Assembly: GCA_001270045.2 (NCBI GenBank)
Contig: DF970686.1
Location: 372,001-436,000 of the forward strand
Length of the DNA stretch: 64,000 bases
Origin: Bacteroidales bacterium 6E
GTDB lineage: Bacteria; Bacteroidota; Bacteroidia; Bacteroidales; Prolixibacteraceae
Reading direction: 5' to 3'
The position numbers were made by a program, and so were the translations under genes. Positions 9,890-17,914 of this stretch are shown piece after piece. Below the pieces are notes generated by a model. That model did no database searches. It was not told the origin of the DNA and saw only the letters and a list, made by a program, of their open reading frames with translations. Every line of letters starts with the position of its first letter. The stretch's first letter is position 1.

Positions 9890-10270
9890 CCAATTTATTT
9901 TGCCGGTATCAAAAATAGAGATTCTCCGAGAATAATAATGTTGTCAGATATTGGTGACGAAGAAATTCACGGATATACAACACAAAAATTTTGGATTCTG
10001 TTCAAGAATGATCTTTAAGTGGCTTTTATATTGTGGTAAAAAAAATGGCCCTTTCGAGCCAGTTTTAAGGAGGGGGGTATAGAATTTTAAAAGGGGAACA
10101 ATAAGAAAGAGAGATATCAAGTCCCTTAAACCTTTCTTCAATGAAGATTCATTTTAGAATCATTCTCAAATATAAATCAGTCATGATTTATCATCGTTAC
10201 CAAAAGATAATTACCTTCACCATATCGTACATTTTATCATTTTTGGGTTAATTGTAAATTTTAAGTATTT
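9890..10270. other. Divergent promoter region, porin / AraC-type regulator (381 nt)
   Basis: The region separates divergent genes and should hold both promoters. It has a G-run (ggaggggggt, about 10068-10077). A 65-codon minus-strand open frame (9944-10141) has no recognisable features. I could not identify a convincing operator. Confidence 0.45.
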
Positions 10271-11425
10271 GTGATACAGGCAATAGCAGTTTTAACGCCT
10301 ATTTATGTAACAGGCTTTTGGTCGATTGTCTTTTTGAATTCGTCCATTAAAAAAAACAGGGCCAAATACTTTCTGGGGTTTTTTATGATGGTGGCCTTTA
10401 TACTCTACCTTGGCCATTCTCTCTTTTTTTTGGATCATTTTGATATCTATCTATTTTATGATCCGATCTATCTTTTTTCTTCCCTTATGGTTTACCCTAT
10501 GTATTATCAATATGTGAGACTCCTGACAACGGATCGTAAATTCTCTTTTCATTACCTTTATCATTATGTACCTGCCATTGTTTTTGGATTGATTGCCTTT
10601 ATTTTGCATTTGTCGGCCGACAAAGGCTCTTCAGATACAATTCGCGATTATTTCCGGGAGAGCTACAAGATACCTTCTGAAATCAGTTCCCCCGTTTTCA
10701 TCAATCAGGTTTTTTATACATTACACAGGATACTTTTTGCAGGGCAGGTAATTTTCTATTTTATTTCAGGGTTTCGTTTAATTCGTAAGTACAAGGAACA
10801 GATTCTTCATTTTTATTCGAACAACGAATCACGAAACATCAATTGGGTTTATAATATTTTTATATCCTTGGTTTTCACGGCAATCCTGAGTTCAGTATTT
10901 AATATGATTGGAAAATTCAGCCTATTCAACCAGGACTGGAGTCTACTTATTTCCTCAGTTCTGATTTCGTCCATGCTTTTTATTCTGGGATTTCTTGCGA
11001 ATGAACAGAACCAAGTGGTTGAGGATATGGAAGGCAGAGATATTGAAGTGATTTCAGAGATCATGAATGAAGAATTGCCACAAGGAGATTTTCAAAGCAA
11101 GTTGGAGAAATTGTTTTCTGATGAAAAGGTCTATCTGAATTCCGAACTGAACATATGGGAAGTGGCTTCCTTATTAGGCACCAACCGTACCTACCTGTCA
11201 GGTTTTATCAACAAGACCTATAATGTGAATTTTTCAACATATGTCAACAGGTACCGTGTCGATGAGGCAAAGAACGTACTTTCACTGGAAGAAATGGATA
11301 AATATTCACTGGAAGTAATCGGGGAGAAGTGTGGCTTCGGATCGTATAATAACTTTATACGGGTGTTCAGGGATTTTGAACAGATGACACCAGGCAGATA
11401 TCGATCTCAAATAAGAACTAAATAG
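10271..11425 (+). CDS. Membrane-anchored AraC-family transcriptional regulator
   Basis: 384 residues from a GTG start; a stop codon lies just upstream in frame, so GTG is the first possible initiator. About residues 1-240 contain seven strongly hydrophobic segments (for example AVLTPIYVTGFWSIVFL, FLGFFMMVAFILYLG, YVPAIVFGLIAFILHL). About residues 285-384 form an AraC/XylS DNA-binding domain (NIWEVASLLGTNRTYLSGFIN; GEKCGFGSYNNFIRVFRDFEQMTPGRYR). A DNA-binding domain fused to a polytopic membrane sensor suggests direct sensing of an envelope or external signal. It is divergent from the porin/beta-helix operon, its likely target by context. The signal is unknown. Confidence 0.85.
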   Translation: MIQAIAVLTPIYVTGFWSIVFLNSSIKKNRAKYFLGFFMMVAFILYLGHSLFFLDHFDIYLFYDPIYLFSSLMVYPMYYQYVRLLTTDRKFSFHYLYHYVPAIVFGLIAFILHLSADKGSSDTIRDYFRESYKIPSEISSPVFINQVFYTLHRILFAGQVIFYFISGFRLIRKYKEQILHFYSNNESRNINWVYNIFISLVFTAILSSVFNMIGKFSLFNQDWSLLISSVLISSMLFILGFLANEQNQVVEDMEGRDIEVISEIMNEELPQGDFQSKLEKLFSDEKVYLNSELNIWEVASLLGTNRTYLSGFINKTYNVNFSTYVNRYRVDEAKNVLSLEEMDKYSLEVIGEKCGFGSYNNFIRVFRDFEQMTPGRYRSQIRTK

Positions 11426-11428
11426 ATT

Positions 11429-11472
11429 CGGAAGTTGCCAGGTTATCCAATTTGGTTATGTGGCAACTTCCG
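11429..11472. terminator. Hairpin between convergent genes, probable bidirectional terminator
   Basis: A 12-bp perfect inverted repeat, CGGAAGTTGCCA (11429-11440) with TGGCAACTTCCG (11461-11472), has a 20-nt loop and only a short T-rich tail on the plus side. It sits between the AraC-type regulator and the isomerase gene. Confidence 0.6.
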
Positions 11473-11490
11473 GTTTTATAGTATACAATC

Positions 11491-12414
11491 TTAAAAGGCA
11501 TCTACTTTTCGGTAAGCTTCAATCAATGCCGCTTCACCTTCCTTTCCACGAATACTTTTTCCATGTTCCATGCATAAAACACCGTCGTACCCCTTGGAAT
11601 GAATGTGTTTAAAAATATTGAGATAGTTAATTTCCCCAGTCGTGGGTTCATTTCTCCCTGGATTATCTCCTATATGGAAAGCCCCAATATATTCCCATGC
11701 CATATTCATGTTTGGGATAATGTTGCCTTCTGTAATTTGTTGGTGGTACATATCATTGACGATTTTGCAGGAGGGATGGTTAACCGCCTTACAGATCATG
11801 AAAGATTGGGGGATTGTGGTCAGGAACAATCCGGGGTGGTCTGTATGTGCATTTAAGGGCTCCATGACCAACTCAAGTCCAGAAGGACCAACAATGTCGC
11901 AACACATCCTCATGGCGTCAATTACATTTGCTGTCTGATAATCCCAGGCAAGCTTTTCGTCATATCGGCCAGGGACTACCAGTGCCTGCTTGATTTGGGT
12001 GCGTTTTCTAAGTTCAACAGCCTCATGCATTTTTTTCTTCAGCATTTCCATCATTTCAGGTTCTCGGGTAACCATTGACTTCACACCAAAATCGGCATAT
12101 AAAACAAAAGGCCCCATATCCATGTTTCGGCGGGCAAGCTCATTTGCAATCTTTTCTTGAAGAGCTGGTTCCTTGCCCATAAATCCATTGTCAAAAACTG
12201 CCCTGAACCCTTGGTCATGCACGAATTTTATATGGTCAATCGGGTCATTCCCTGCATGTTCCCTGAACATTCCAAAGCCGGGGGCATATTTCAGCTTGAA
12301 TTGTGCCGAGTTGGAGCTGGCGTTATCTGAAGCGAAGGAGGTAAGTGGACTGGCAAGTCCTGTTAAGGCAACACTCCCCAAGGCAGTATTCCTGAAAAAA
12401 TTTCTGCGGTCCAT
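11491..12414 (-). CDS. Tat-exported TIM-barrel sugar isomerase/epimerase (hydroxypyruvate isomerase-like)
   Basis: 307 residues. The N-terminus MDRRNFFRNTALGSVALTGLASPLTSFAS has a twin-arginine-type motif (RRNFF) and a hydrophobic stretch, predicting Tat export to the periplasm. The mature part is an AP-endonuclease-2-like xylose isomerase TIM barrel: LELVMEPLNAHTDHPGLFLTT with the metal-binding Glu and the following His, CKIVNDMYHQQITEGN, AFHIGDNPGRNEPTTGEINY and GVLCMEHG supply the usual metal and substrate ligands. This matches hydroxypyruvate isomerase-like proteins. The gene is monocistronic with a possible LacI-type operator about 77 nt upstream. Sugar substrate uncertain. Confidence 0.8.
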   Translation of the reverse strand: MDRRNFFRNTALGSVALTGLASPLTSFASDNASSNSAQFKLKYAPGFGMFREHAGNDPIDHIKFVHDQGFRAVFDNGFMGKEPALQEKIANELARRNMDMGPFVLYADFGVKSMVTREPEMMEMLKKKMHEAVELRKRTQIKQALVVPGRYDEKLAWDYQTANVIDAMRMCCDIVGPSGLELVMEPLNAHTDHPGLFLTTIPQSFMICKAVNHPSCKIVNDMYHQQITEGNIIPNMNMAWEYIGAFHIGDNPGRNEPTTGEINYLNIFKHIHSKGYDGVLCMEHGKSIRGKEGEAALIEAYRKVDAF

Positions 12415-12490
12415 GTTGAAGTTATAATTAAGTTCTTGATAAACAGTCGTTAAAATTACAATACAATTGAGCTAGTTTATAGTGAAAATG

Positions 12491-12504
12491 CGCAAACGGT
12501 TTCA
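12491..12504. promoter_or_regulatory. Candidate LacI-family operator
   Basis: CGCAAACGGTTTCA matches 11 of 14 positions of an idealised LacI-type palindrome (TGAAACCGGTTTCA), with the central CG and one intact half-site. It lies 77 nt upstream of the minus-strand isomerase-like start, a place where a sugar-responsive repressor could act. No lacI-type gene is in the window. Confidence 0.3.
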
Positions 12505-12663
12505 TAAGCCAGGATCTGAATTCAGTATAATTAAGTAAATCCAATGAAATGAATACAATAAGATTGTGATTCGGATCCCTACATGGTAGCATTTTCCAAT
12601 GGTTTCAGCCGGTGGAAGGCTAAAATACAAATTGATTTACAATTCTATGCATTAGTTTATTAT

Positions 12664-12671
12664 TATTTTTG
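12664..12671 (+). promoter_or_regulatory. Candidate -7 box for PSP1-gldH operon
   Basis: TATTTTTG matches TAnnTTTG, 48 nt before the PSP1 start. No clear -33 box at standard spacing. Confidence 0.3.
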
Positions 12672-12719
12672 TAACCCAACCTGTATGAATGGGACACCCC
12701 GTTCTTATGTAATAGGTGC

Positions 12720-13838
12720 ATGATGGATAAAATGAATTTAATAGACAGAGGGGTTTGCTCGAATCACCATGGTCCGTGTGGAAAACTTAAGGTGCATGAC
12801 TGGCTGTCGGATGTTAAAAATATTGCAAATCCTGACCAGCTTTATGAGGTCAGATTTAAAAATACCCGGAAGGACTATTTCAGAAATGTCAACAACCTGA
12901 ATCTTGTGCCTGGAGATATTGTAGCTGTTGAAGCCAATCCCGGTCATGACATTGGTGTGATTTCGCTGTCAGGAGACCTTGTTTTTGAGCAAATGAGAAA
13001 ACATAAACCGGCCCTGATTAACGGAGAGTTTAAGAAAATATACCGTAAAGCAAAACCTGCCGATATAGATAAGTGGAAGGAAGCGATACTATGCGAGCAT
13101 ACCACAATGATCAAATCAAGGCAGATTGCAGCAGATCTTCACTTAAACATGAAGATTGGAGACGTTGAGTATCAGGGTGATAAAACAAAAGCGATTTTTT
13201 ATTATATAGCTGACGAAAGGGTTGATTTCCGTCAGCTTATAAAGATTCTTGCAGAACAGTTCAGGATCCGGATCGAAATGAAACAAATTGGTGCCAGGCA
13301 GGAAGCAGGTCGCATAGGTGGCATTGGTCCATGTGGGCGTGAGTTGTGTTGTTCGACCTGGATCAGCAGTTTTATCTCAGTCACCACAAATTCTGCAAGA
13401 TATCAGGATTTGACCATGAATCCACAAAAACTGGCGGGCCAATGCGGTAAGCTCAAATGCTGCCTAAACTTTGAAGTGGATACCTATATTGATGCACAGC
13501 GTGATTTTCCGCCTTCGAACATTCTTCTCGAAACCGACAAAGGCAATTATGTATTTCAGAAAGCCGATATTATGGGAGGTACATTCTGGTATTCACTTCA
13601 GAATGGTCTGCCCAACCTGGTGCCGGTTCCTGTCGCTAAAGTCAAGGAAATTCAAAAACTAAACAGGCGAGGCATAAAGCCCGATAAACTGGCAACTGAA
13701 CTACCATCGGCGGCAAAGACTGAGATGGAAGGCTTCCAGAACATGGCCGGTCAGGAGAGTATAAACCGATTCGATAAGACGGATAACCGAAAAAGGAAAA
13801 AACATTCCAGAAAAGGAAATCCCAGGAGGGACAAATAA
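12720..13838 (+). CDS. PSP1 domain protein (RicT/YaaT family)
   Basis: 372 residues, ATG-ATG start. It has the PSP1 C-terminal domain: GIGPCGRELCCSTWISSF and KLAGQCGKLKCCLNFEVDTY carry the paired cysteines that in RicT (YaaT) of Bacillus take part in Fe-S cluster binding by the Y-complex. The N-terminal part binds around CSNHHGPCGKLKVHDWL, another cysteine group. The tail (about residues 335-372) is basic and low-complexity. The gene overlaps gldH by one nucleotide (TAATG). The ricT-like/gldH pairing is known from flavobacteria and supports both calls. The molecular job in Bacteroidota is not established; RNA processing or signalling roles are inferred from RicT. Confidence 0.85.
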   Translation: MMDKMNLIDRGVCSNHHGPCGKLKVHDWLSDVKNIANPDQLYEVRFKNTRKDYFRNVNNLNLVPGDIVAVEANPGHDIGVISLSGDLVFEQMRKHKPALINGEFKKIYRKAKPADIDKWKEAILCEHTTMIKSRQIAADLHLNMKIGDVEYQGDKTKAIFYYIADERVDFRQLIKILAEQFRIRIEMKQIGARQEAGRIGGIGPCGRELCCSTWISSFISVTTNSARYQDLTMNPQKLAGQCGKLKCCLNFEVDTYIDAQRDFPPSNILLETDKGNYVFQKADIMGGTFWYSLQNGLPNLVPVPVAKVKEIQKLNRRGIKPDKLATELPSAAKTEMEGFQNMAGQESINRFDKTDNRKRKKHSRKGNPRRDK

Positions 13839-14314
13839 TGATTTTCCGATTCACATACCCGATTTTAGTATTGGTTCTTTCCTCCATTCTTACCATTGGA
13901 TGTGACCAAAAAAGGGTTTTTGACAGTTATTATAAACCAGGTAAGGAAGGCTGGCCGGTAGACTCTTTGGTTACCTTTTCATTTGGGATCGAGAACACGA
14001 CAAGAAATCATGATCTTTATCTGAATATCAGGAACGACAAAGATTATGAATTCAGTAATCTCTGGCTGTTCATCAAGATCATTCCTCCAAGGGGTGAGGT
14101 TATGACCGATACGCTTCAAATGGTTCTGGCAGATCCATCAGGACGCTGGCTCGGGAAAGGATTTACAGGAATATACCATAGCAGCATTCCTTACAGGACG
14201 AATGTTTTTTTTCCGGTTCCGGGAAAATATATTGTTGAAATCAGGCACGGAATGCGTCCCCAGGTTCTAAGAGGGCTGACCCATGTGGGGCTCCGCGTTG
14301 AAAATGCCAGATAA
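13838..14314 (+). CDS. gldH: Gliding motility / type IX secretion lipoprotein GldH
   Basis: 158 residues. The signal sequence ends in the lipobox LTIGCD (Cys about residue 22), so this is a lipoprotein. The body matches GldH: LNIRNDKDYEFSNLWLFIKIIPPRGEV, then DTLQMVLADPSGRWLGKGF. GldH is needed for gliding in Flavobacterium johnsoniae and co-occurs with the type IX secretion system. Start ATG overlaps the PSP1 stop codon, so translation is coupled. At 158 residues it has normal length. Together with porZ and gldK in this window it indicates a T9SS-bearing organism; whether the cell glides is not shown. Confidence 0.85.
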   Translation: MIFRFTYPILVLVLSSILTIGCDQKRVFDSYYKPGKEGWPVDSLVTFSFGIENTTRNHDLYLNIRNDKDYEFSNLWLFIKIIPPRGEVMTDTLQMVLADPSGRWLGKGFTGIYHSSIPYRTNVFFPVPGKYIVEIRHGMRPQVLRGLTHVGLRVENAR

Positions 14315-14382
14315 TCAAATGTTTGGATATCAGGTGGCATTCATAAAATGTCCTGTATAAATACTATAAATATTTTATAATT

Positions 14383-15123
14383 GTGGGAAAGAATAAGTTG
14401 GCCAAATTTGCGGAAATGGCTGGTTTTAAAAACGTTATTCAAGTAAACTTTGATGAATTAGAACCTGATGGCCATCTGTTTAAAGGAATCTGGAATCAAA
14501 AATATTTTAAGAAAGAACAGCCAATCATTCTGGAATTAGGGTGTGGAAAGGGTGAATATGCAATCGCGTTAGCAGAAAAGTATCCTGAGAACAATTATAT
14601 TGGTATTGACATCAAGGGAGCCAGGATGTTTACAGGTGCCAAGTATGCTTTATTGAATGACTTGGAAAACGTAGCCTTTGTCAGAACACATATTGAGAAT
14701 CTCAGAAGTTTTTTTGCCCCGGGAGAAGTCAGTGAAATATGGCTTACCTTTCCTGATCCTCAAATGAAGAGAGATCATAAACGATTGACTTCCACTAAAT
14801 TTCTTGGGATGTACGGTGAGGTACTTCAGCCAGGTGGCCTTGTTCATCTAAAAACCGACTCCGGGTTTATGTATAGCTATACAAGGGCTGTGGTAAAACT
14901 TAATCAGCTTGATATTGTTACTGACTGGAACGATGTTTATGCTGAGGATAATCGTCCGGATATCTTGAATGTCAGGACATTTTATGAAAAACAATGGCTA
15001 GACAGGGGTATACCAACAAAATATTTAGCCTTCAGGGTTCGACCTGATATTGAGTGGAAGGAACCTAATGAGGAATTTGAAAAGGATCCTTACAGGAGTT
15101 TTGGACGAAGTGCCCGCCAGTAA
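14383..15123 (+). CDS. trmB: tRNA (guanine-N7-)-methyltransferase
   Basis: 246 residues from a GTG start. MGKNKLAKFAEMAGFKNV matches Bacteroidota TrmB N-termini, so GTG is probably real. The SAM-binding motif ILELGCGKGEYAIALAEKYPENNYIGIDIKG lies at about residues 50-80, and the TrmB signature EIWLTFPDPQMKRDHKRL follows at about residue 120. The enzyme methylates N7 of G46 in the variable loop of tRNAs, using SAM. It sits 5 nt upstream of the alkyltransferase-like gene, with mrp next, so these may be cotranscribed. Confidence 0.95.
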   Translation: MGKNKLAKFAEMAGFKNVIQVNFDELEPDGHLFKGIWNQKYFKKEQPIILELGCGKGEYAIALAEKYPENNYIGIDIKGARMFTGAKYALLNDLENVAFVRTHIENLRSFFAPGEVSEIWLTFPDPQMKRDHKRLTSTKFLGMYGEVLQPGGLVHLKTDSGFMYSYTRAVVKLNQLDIVTDWNDVYAEDNRPDILNVRTFYEKQWLDRGIPTKYLAFRVRPDIEWKEPNEEFEKDPYRSFGRSARQ

Positions 15124-15128
15124 TCATT

Positions 15129-15470
15129 ATGGAAGACTTTTTTACAAAGGTTTATGAAGTAGTAAAGATGGTTCCGCCCGGAAGGGTGACAAGCTATGGA
15201 GCCATTGCGCGATATCTTGGAGCCCCCGGAGCTTCTCGCATGGTAGGTTGGGCAATGAATACGTCTCATTCATCGGAGGATTATATTCCTGCCCATCGTG
15301 TGGTCAACAGGAATGGTCTACTTACCGGCAAACATCATTTTGATACTCCGCTGGCAATGCAGGAGCTGCTGGAAAGCGAAGGGGTTGAAGTGGAAAATGA
15401 TAAAGTGAAAGATTTTGATATTTTGTTTTGGAACCCAGTAAGGGAACTGGGACTTGAGAGTTTAGATTAA
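15129..15470 (+). CDS. Alkyltransferase-like (ATL) DNA-repair protein
   Basis: 113 residues, a stand-alone methylguanine-methyltransferase DNA-binding domain. PPGRVTSYGAIARYLGAPGASRMVGWAMN holds the helix-turn-helix and arginine finger region. The active-site motif PCHRV of true alkyltransferases reads PAHRVV, so the acceptor cysteine is Ala. By analogy with Atl1 and eAtl it would bind O6-alkylguanine without repairing it and hand the lesion to nucleotide excision repair. It lies 5 nt after trmB and 20 nt before mrp. uvrA is also in this window but 28 kb away. Confidence 0.88.
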   Translation: MEDFFTKVYEVVKMVPPGRVTSYGAIARYLGAPGASRMVGWAMNTSHSSEDYIPAHRVVNRNGLLTGKHHFDTPLAMQELLESEGVEVENDKVKDFDILFWNPVRELGLESLD

Positions 15471-15490
15471 TTTATTTAAAGTAGTTCGAA

Positions 15491-16606
15491 ATGAGTGAAA
15501 TACCAAGAAAAATCATCATCCCTAAGAATATTACGGATGCCTTGAGAAACGTCAAATATCCAGGAGGTACCCAGGATATTGTGAGCATGGATATGGTGCA
15601 AGAGATCAGGGTAGCTGGTAAATCGGTACATTTTTCGCTGGTTTTTCAGCGGTCTGATGATCCCAATATTCCAGTTTTGATTGGTATGTGTGAAAATGCC
15701 ATTCTGGAATATATTGGACAAGATGTCGATATCAAAGGAAACATAGCCGCAAAGTTTATTCACAATATGCAAAGGCCCATCCTTCCCGGGGTTAAAAACA
15801 TCATTGCTGTCGCTTCCGGTAAGGGTGGCGTGGGAAAATCAACAGTGGCGGTAAACTTAGCGGTTGCATTGGCCAACACTGGAGCAACGGTGGGTCTGAT
15901 TGATGCGGATATATTTGGACCATCTATCCCGAAAATGTTTGGGACGGAAGGTGAGCGTCCGGCATCTGAACATATCGACAAGAGGGATATGATTGTTCCT
16001 GTTGAACGGTTTGGGGTCAAGTTTCTTTCAATAGGATTCTTTGTGGCTCCCGAAAATGCCTTGATCTGGCGTGGCCCAATGGCTTCAAATGCCTTAAAAC
16101 AATTGATTGCTGATGGATTGTGGGGAGAGCTTGATTACCTGTTGATTGACCTTCCTCCCGGAACTTCTGACATTCATCTGACCTTGGTTCAAACTGTCCC
16201 TGTAACTGCAGCCATTATTGTTACCACGCCGCAAGCCGTAGCCCTTGCCGATGTTATTAAAGGTGTAAGTATGTTCCAGAGTAAGTCAATAGATGTTCCT
16301 GTTCTTGGATTGGTTGAGAATATGTCATGGTTTACGCCTGCGGAGCTGCCAGAGAACAAGTATTATATCTTTGGCAAGGATGGTGGGCGAAAATTAGCCG
16401 AAGAAATGGGCCTTGTGCTATTGGGACAGATTCCGCTGGTTCAAGGTATTTGCGAGGGTGGAGATCAAGGTACTCCTGTGGCATCTGATCCCGACACTGT
16501 TACAGGACAGGCATTTGCCAATTTGGCCAATCAGGTGATTTCTCAGTTGGAAATCCGGAATACCACGCTGGATCCCACACAAAAGGTAAAAGTTACCAAA
16601 AAATAG
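15491..16606 (+). CDS. Mrp/ApbC family iron-sulfur cluster carrier ATPase
   Basis: 371 residues. About residues 1-90 form a MIP18/DUF59 domain. Residues near 103-120 hold the deviant Walker A IAVASGKGGVGKSTVAVNL, followed by LIDADIFGPSIPKMFG and DYLLIDLPPGTSDIHLTL, the Mrp/NBP35 signature. The protein is a cytoplasmic P-loop ATPase that carries Fe-S clusters to apoproteins. The region after VENMSWF, where many Mrp proteins have CxxC, reads TPAELPENKYYIFG and has no cysteine pair. That cysteine-free version is familiar from Bacteroidota, so cluster binding may use other ligands. A hairpin terminator follows. Confidence 0.92.
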   Translation: MSEIPRKIIIPKNITDALRNVKYPGGTQDIVSMDMVQEIRVAGKSVHFSLVFQRSDDPNIPVLIGMCENAILEYIGQDVDIKGNIAAKFIHNMQRPILPGVKNIIAVASGKGGVGKSTVAVNLAVALANTGATVGLIDADIFGPSIPKMFGTEGERPASEHIDKRDMIVPVERFGVKFLSIGFFVAPENALIWRGPMASNALKQLIADGLWGELDYLLIDLPPGTSDIHLTLVQTVPVTAAIIVTTPQAVALADVIKGVSMFQSKSIDVPVLGLVENMSWFTPAELPENKYYIFGKDGGRKLAEEMGLVLLGQIPLVQGICEGGDQGTPVASDPDTVTGQAFANLANQVISQLEIRNTTLDPTQKVKVTKK

Positions 16607-16614
16607 TTTAGCAA

Positions 16615-16645
16615 ATGGGGTGTTTCAATTCGTAAAACACCCCAT
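16615..16645 (+). terminator. Hairpin terminator after mrp
   Basis: Perfect 11-bp stem ATGGGGTGTTT (16615-16625) / AAACACCCCAT (16635-16645), 9-nt loop, 8 nt after the mrp stop. The tail is AT-rich rather than a pure T run. Confidence 0.65.
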
Positions 16646-16729
16646 TATAATTATACCTCTAAATGAAGCGACGTTTGAAACCCCAATCATTCATAGGGTT
16701 CTAATCAAGTTATGCTACAACAAGTTTGA

Positions 16730-17680
16730 TTAGTTTTCCATTAACTTCAGCAGTTCATCTAATTTTGGTGTAAGAATAATTTCTGTGCGTCGGTTCTTTT
16801 TCCTTGCATCAGGTGTTTTTTCCACATCAAGTGGCAGATATTCACTCCGACCTGCAGCAATGATTCTTACTGGATCTATGTTTTTGTTTTGAAGCAGAAC
16901 TTTTGTCACGGCAGTGGCTCGCATTACACTCAAATCCCAGTTATCTTTTACCTGATTGGCGCCTCGCATGGGAACGTCATCGGTATGGCCTTCAACCATG
17001 ATGTTGATATCCGGGTTCTGTGCCAAAACATCTCCAAGGTCCTTCAAAGCCTGTTGGCCCCTGGGATCCACTTCCCACTGCCCTGATTTGAAAAGCAATT
17101 GTTCTTCAAGGCTCACATATACTTTTCCATCCTTTTCGAAAACAGTAAGTCCATTGTTATTGAAACCTGTCAAGGCAGAGGTTACGGTCTGTCGTAACCG
17201 GTTGACCGCTTCCTCCTTTTGTTTCAGAGCTTCCTGAAGTTCCATAAGTCTAAGGTTCCTTTCCGAAAGTTCCTTTTCTGCATCCCTTATCTTATCTTCT
17301 CTTGCATTCAGGTCATCGCGTGTTTTCTGTAGCTCGGCCATCAGACGCTGTATTTCAGTTGAGGTCCCCGTTTGAATTGCCTTTATTTGTGCTTCCAGCG
17401 TTGACTTCTCTTTTTCAAGTAACTCCCTGTTTCGTTTTAAGACCTCCATGTCATAGCCAAGATTTTCAAGCTTTGTATTAAGTTCTTTGTTCAGGCTGTT
17501 GGTTCGTAACAAGGAACCAGATAATTCCTTGTTTTCAGTCTCGGCTTTTAGCAGATTGTTTTTTAGGCCTTCATTCTCCATTCGATAACGACTTTCCATG
17601 TCGTTGAATTTTTTTGAAGTCACACAAGAAAACATCATGGTACATGAAATAATCAGAATGGAAACATTTAAAGTTTTCAT
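16730..17680 (-). CDS. OmpA-family lipoprotein with coiled coil
   Basis: 316 residues from the ATG at 17680; a longer frame begins at 17707, but MKTLNVSILIISCTMMFSC is a clean lipoprotein signal with Cys at residue 19. About residues 25-165 are a long charged heptad-rich coiled coil (KAETENKELSGSL, KEKSTLEAQIKAI, LQEALKQKEEAVNRL). The C-terminal OmpA domain (about residues 190-300) has the peptidoglycan-binding core NIMVEGHTDDVPM and ARKKNRRTEIIL with the conserved Asp/Arg features. The protein should tether the outer membrane to peptidoglycan across the periplasm. Monocistronic, divergent from dxs. Confidence 0.88.
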   Translation of the reverse strand: MKTLNVSILIISCTMMFSCVTSKKFNDMESRYRMENEGLKNNLLKAETENKELSGSLLRTNSLNKELNTKLENLGYDMEVLKRNRELLEKEKSTLEAQIKAIQTGTSTEIQRLMAELQKTRDDLNAREDKIRDAEKELSERNLRLMELQEALKQKEEAVNRLRQTVTSALTGFNNNGLTVFEKDGKVYVSLEEQLLFKSGQWEVDPRGQQALKDLGDVLAQNPDINIMVEGHTDDVPMRGANQVKDNWDLSVMRATAVTKVLLQNKNIDPVRIIAAGRSEYLPLDVEKTPDARKKNRRTEIILTPKLDELLKLMEN

Positions 17681-17886
17681 AGCATTATTTTTAAAGTTAT
17701 AAATCACACACAGGTATCGATAACCTGAATCCTATGCCAGAAATATTTCCCAAATATAATACCAACCTTATGTGAAAGTTATAACTACAATCCCTAATGA
17801 AAAAAAAGCTAATATTGAAACAAATAGGGTAGTGTTTCAGTTAAACATCCGATAGTACATCAACGGCAAATTCTATTCAATATTTA

Positions 17887-17894
17887 TATCTTTG
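17887..17894 (+). promoter_or_regulatory. Candidate -7 box for dxs
   Basis: TATCTTTG matches TAnnTTTG exactly and lies 20 nt before the dxs ATG, giving a very short leader. No good -33 match at 19-21 nt. Confidence 0.4.
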
Positions 17895-17914
17895 ACCACC
17901 CAAATCTGGTTTAC

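Larger units (their letters stand above)
12415..12719. other. Divergent intergenic region, isomerase-like / PSP1 (305 nt)
   Basis: Contains a candidate LacI-type operator (12491-12504) and a -7 box for the PSP1 gene (12664-12671). Otherwise AT-rich without open frames of note. Confidence 0.5.

Noticed and set aside
9944-10141. 65-codon minus-strand open frame in the porin/regulator gap
   Set aside because: Hydrophobic by AT-rich composition only, no start context or motif; could not be supported as a gene.
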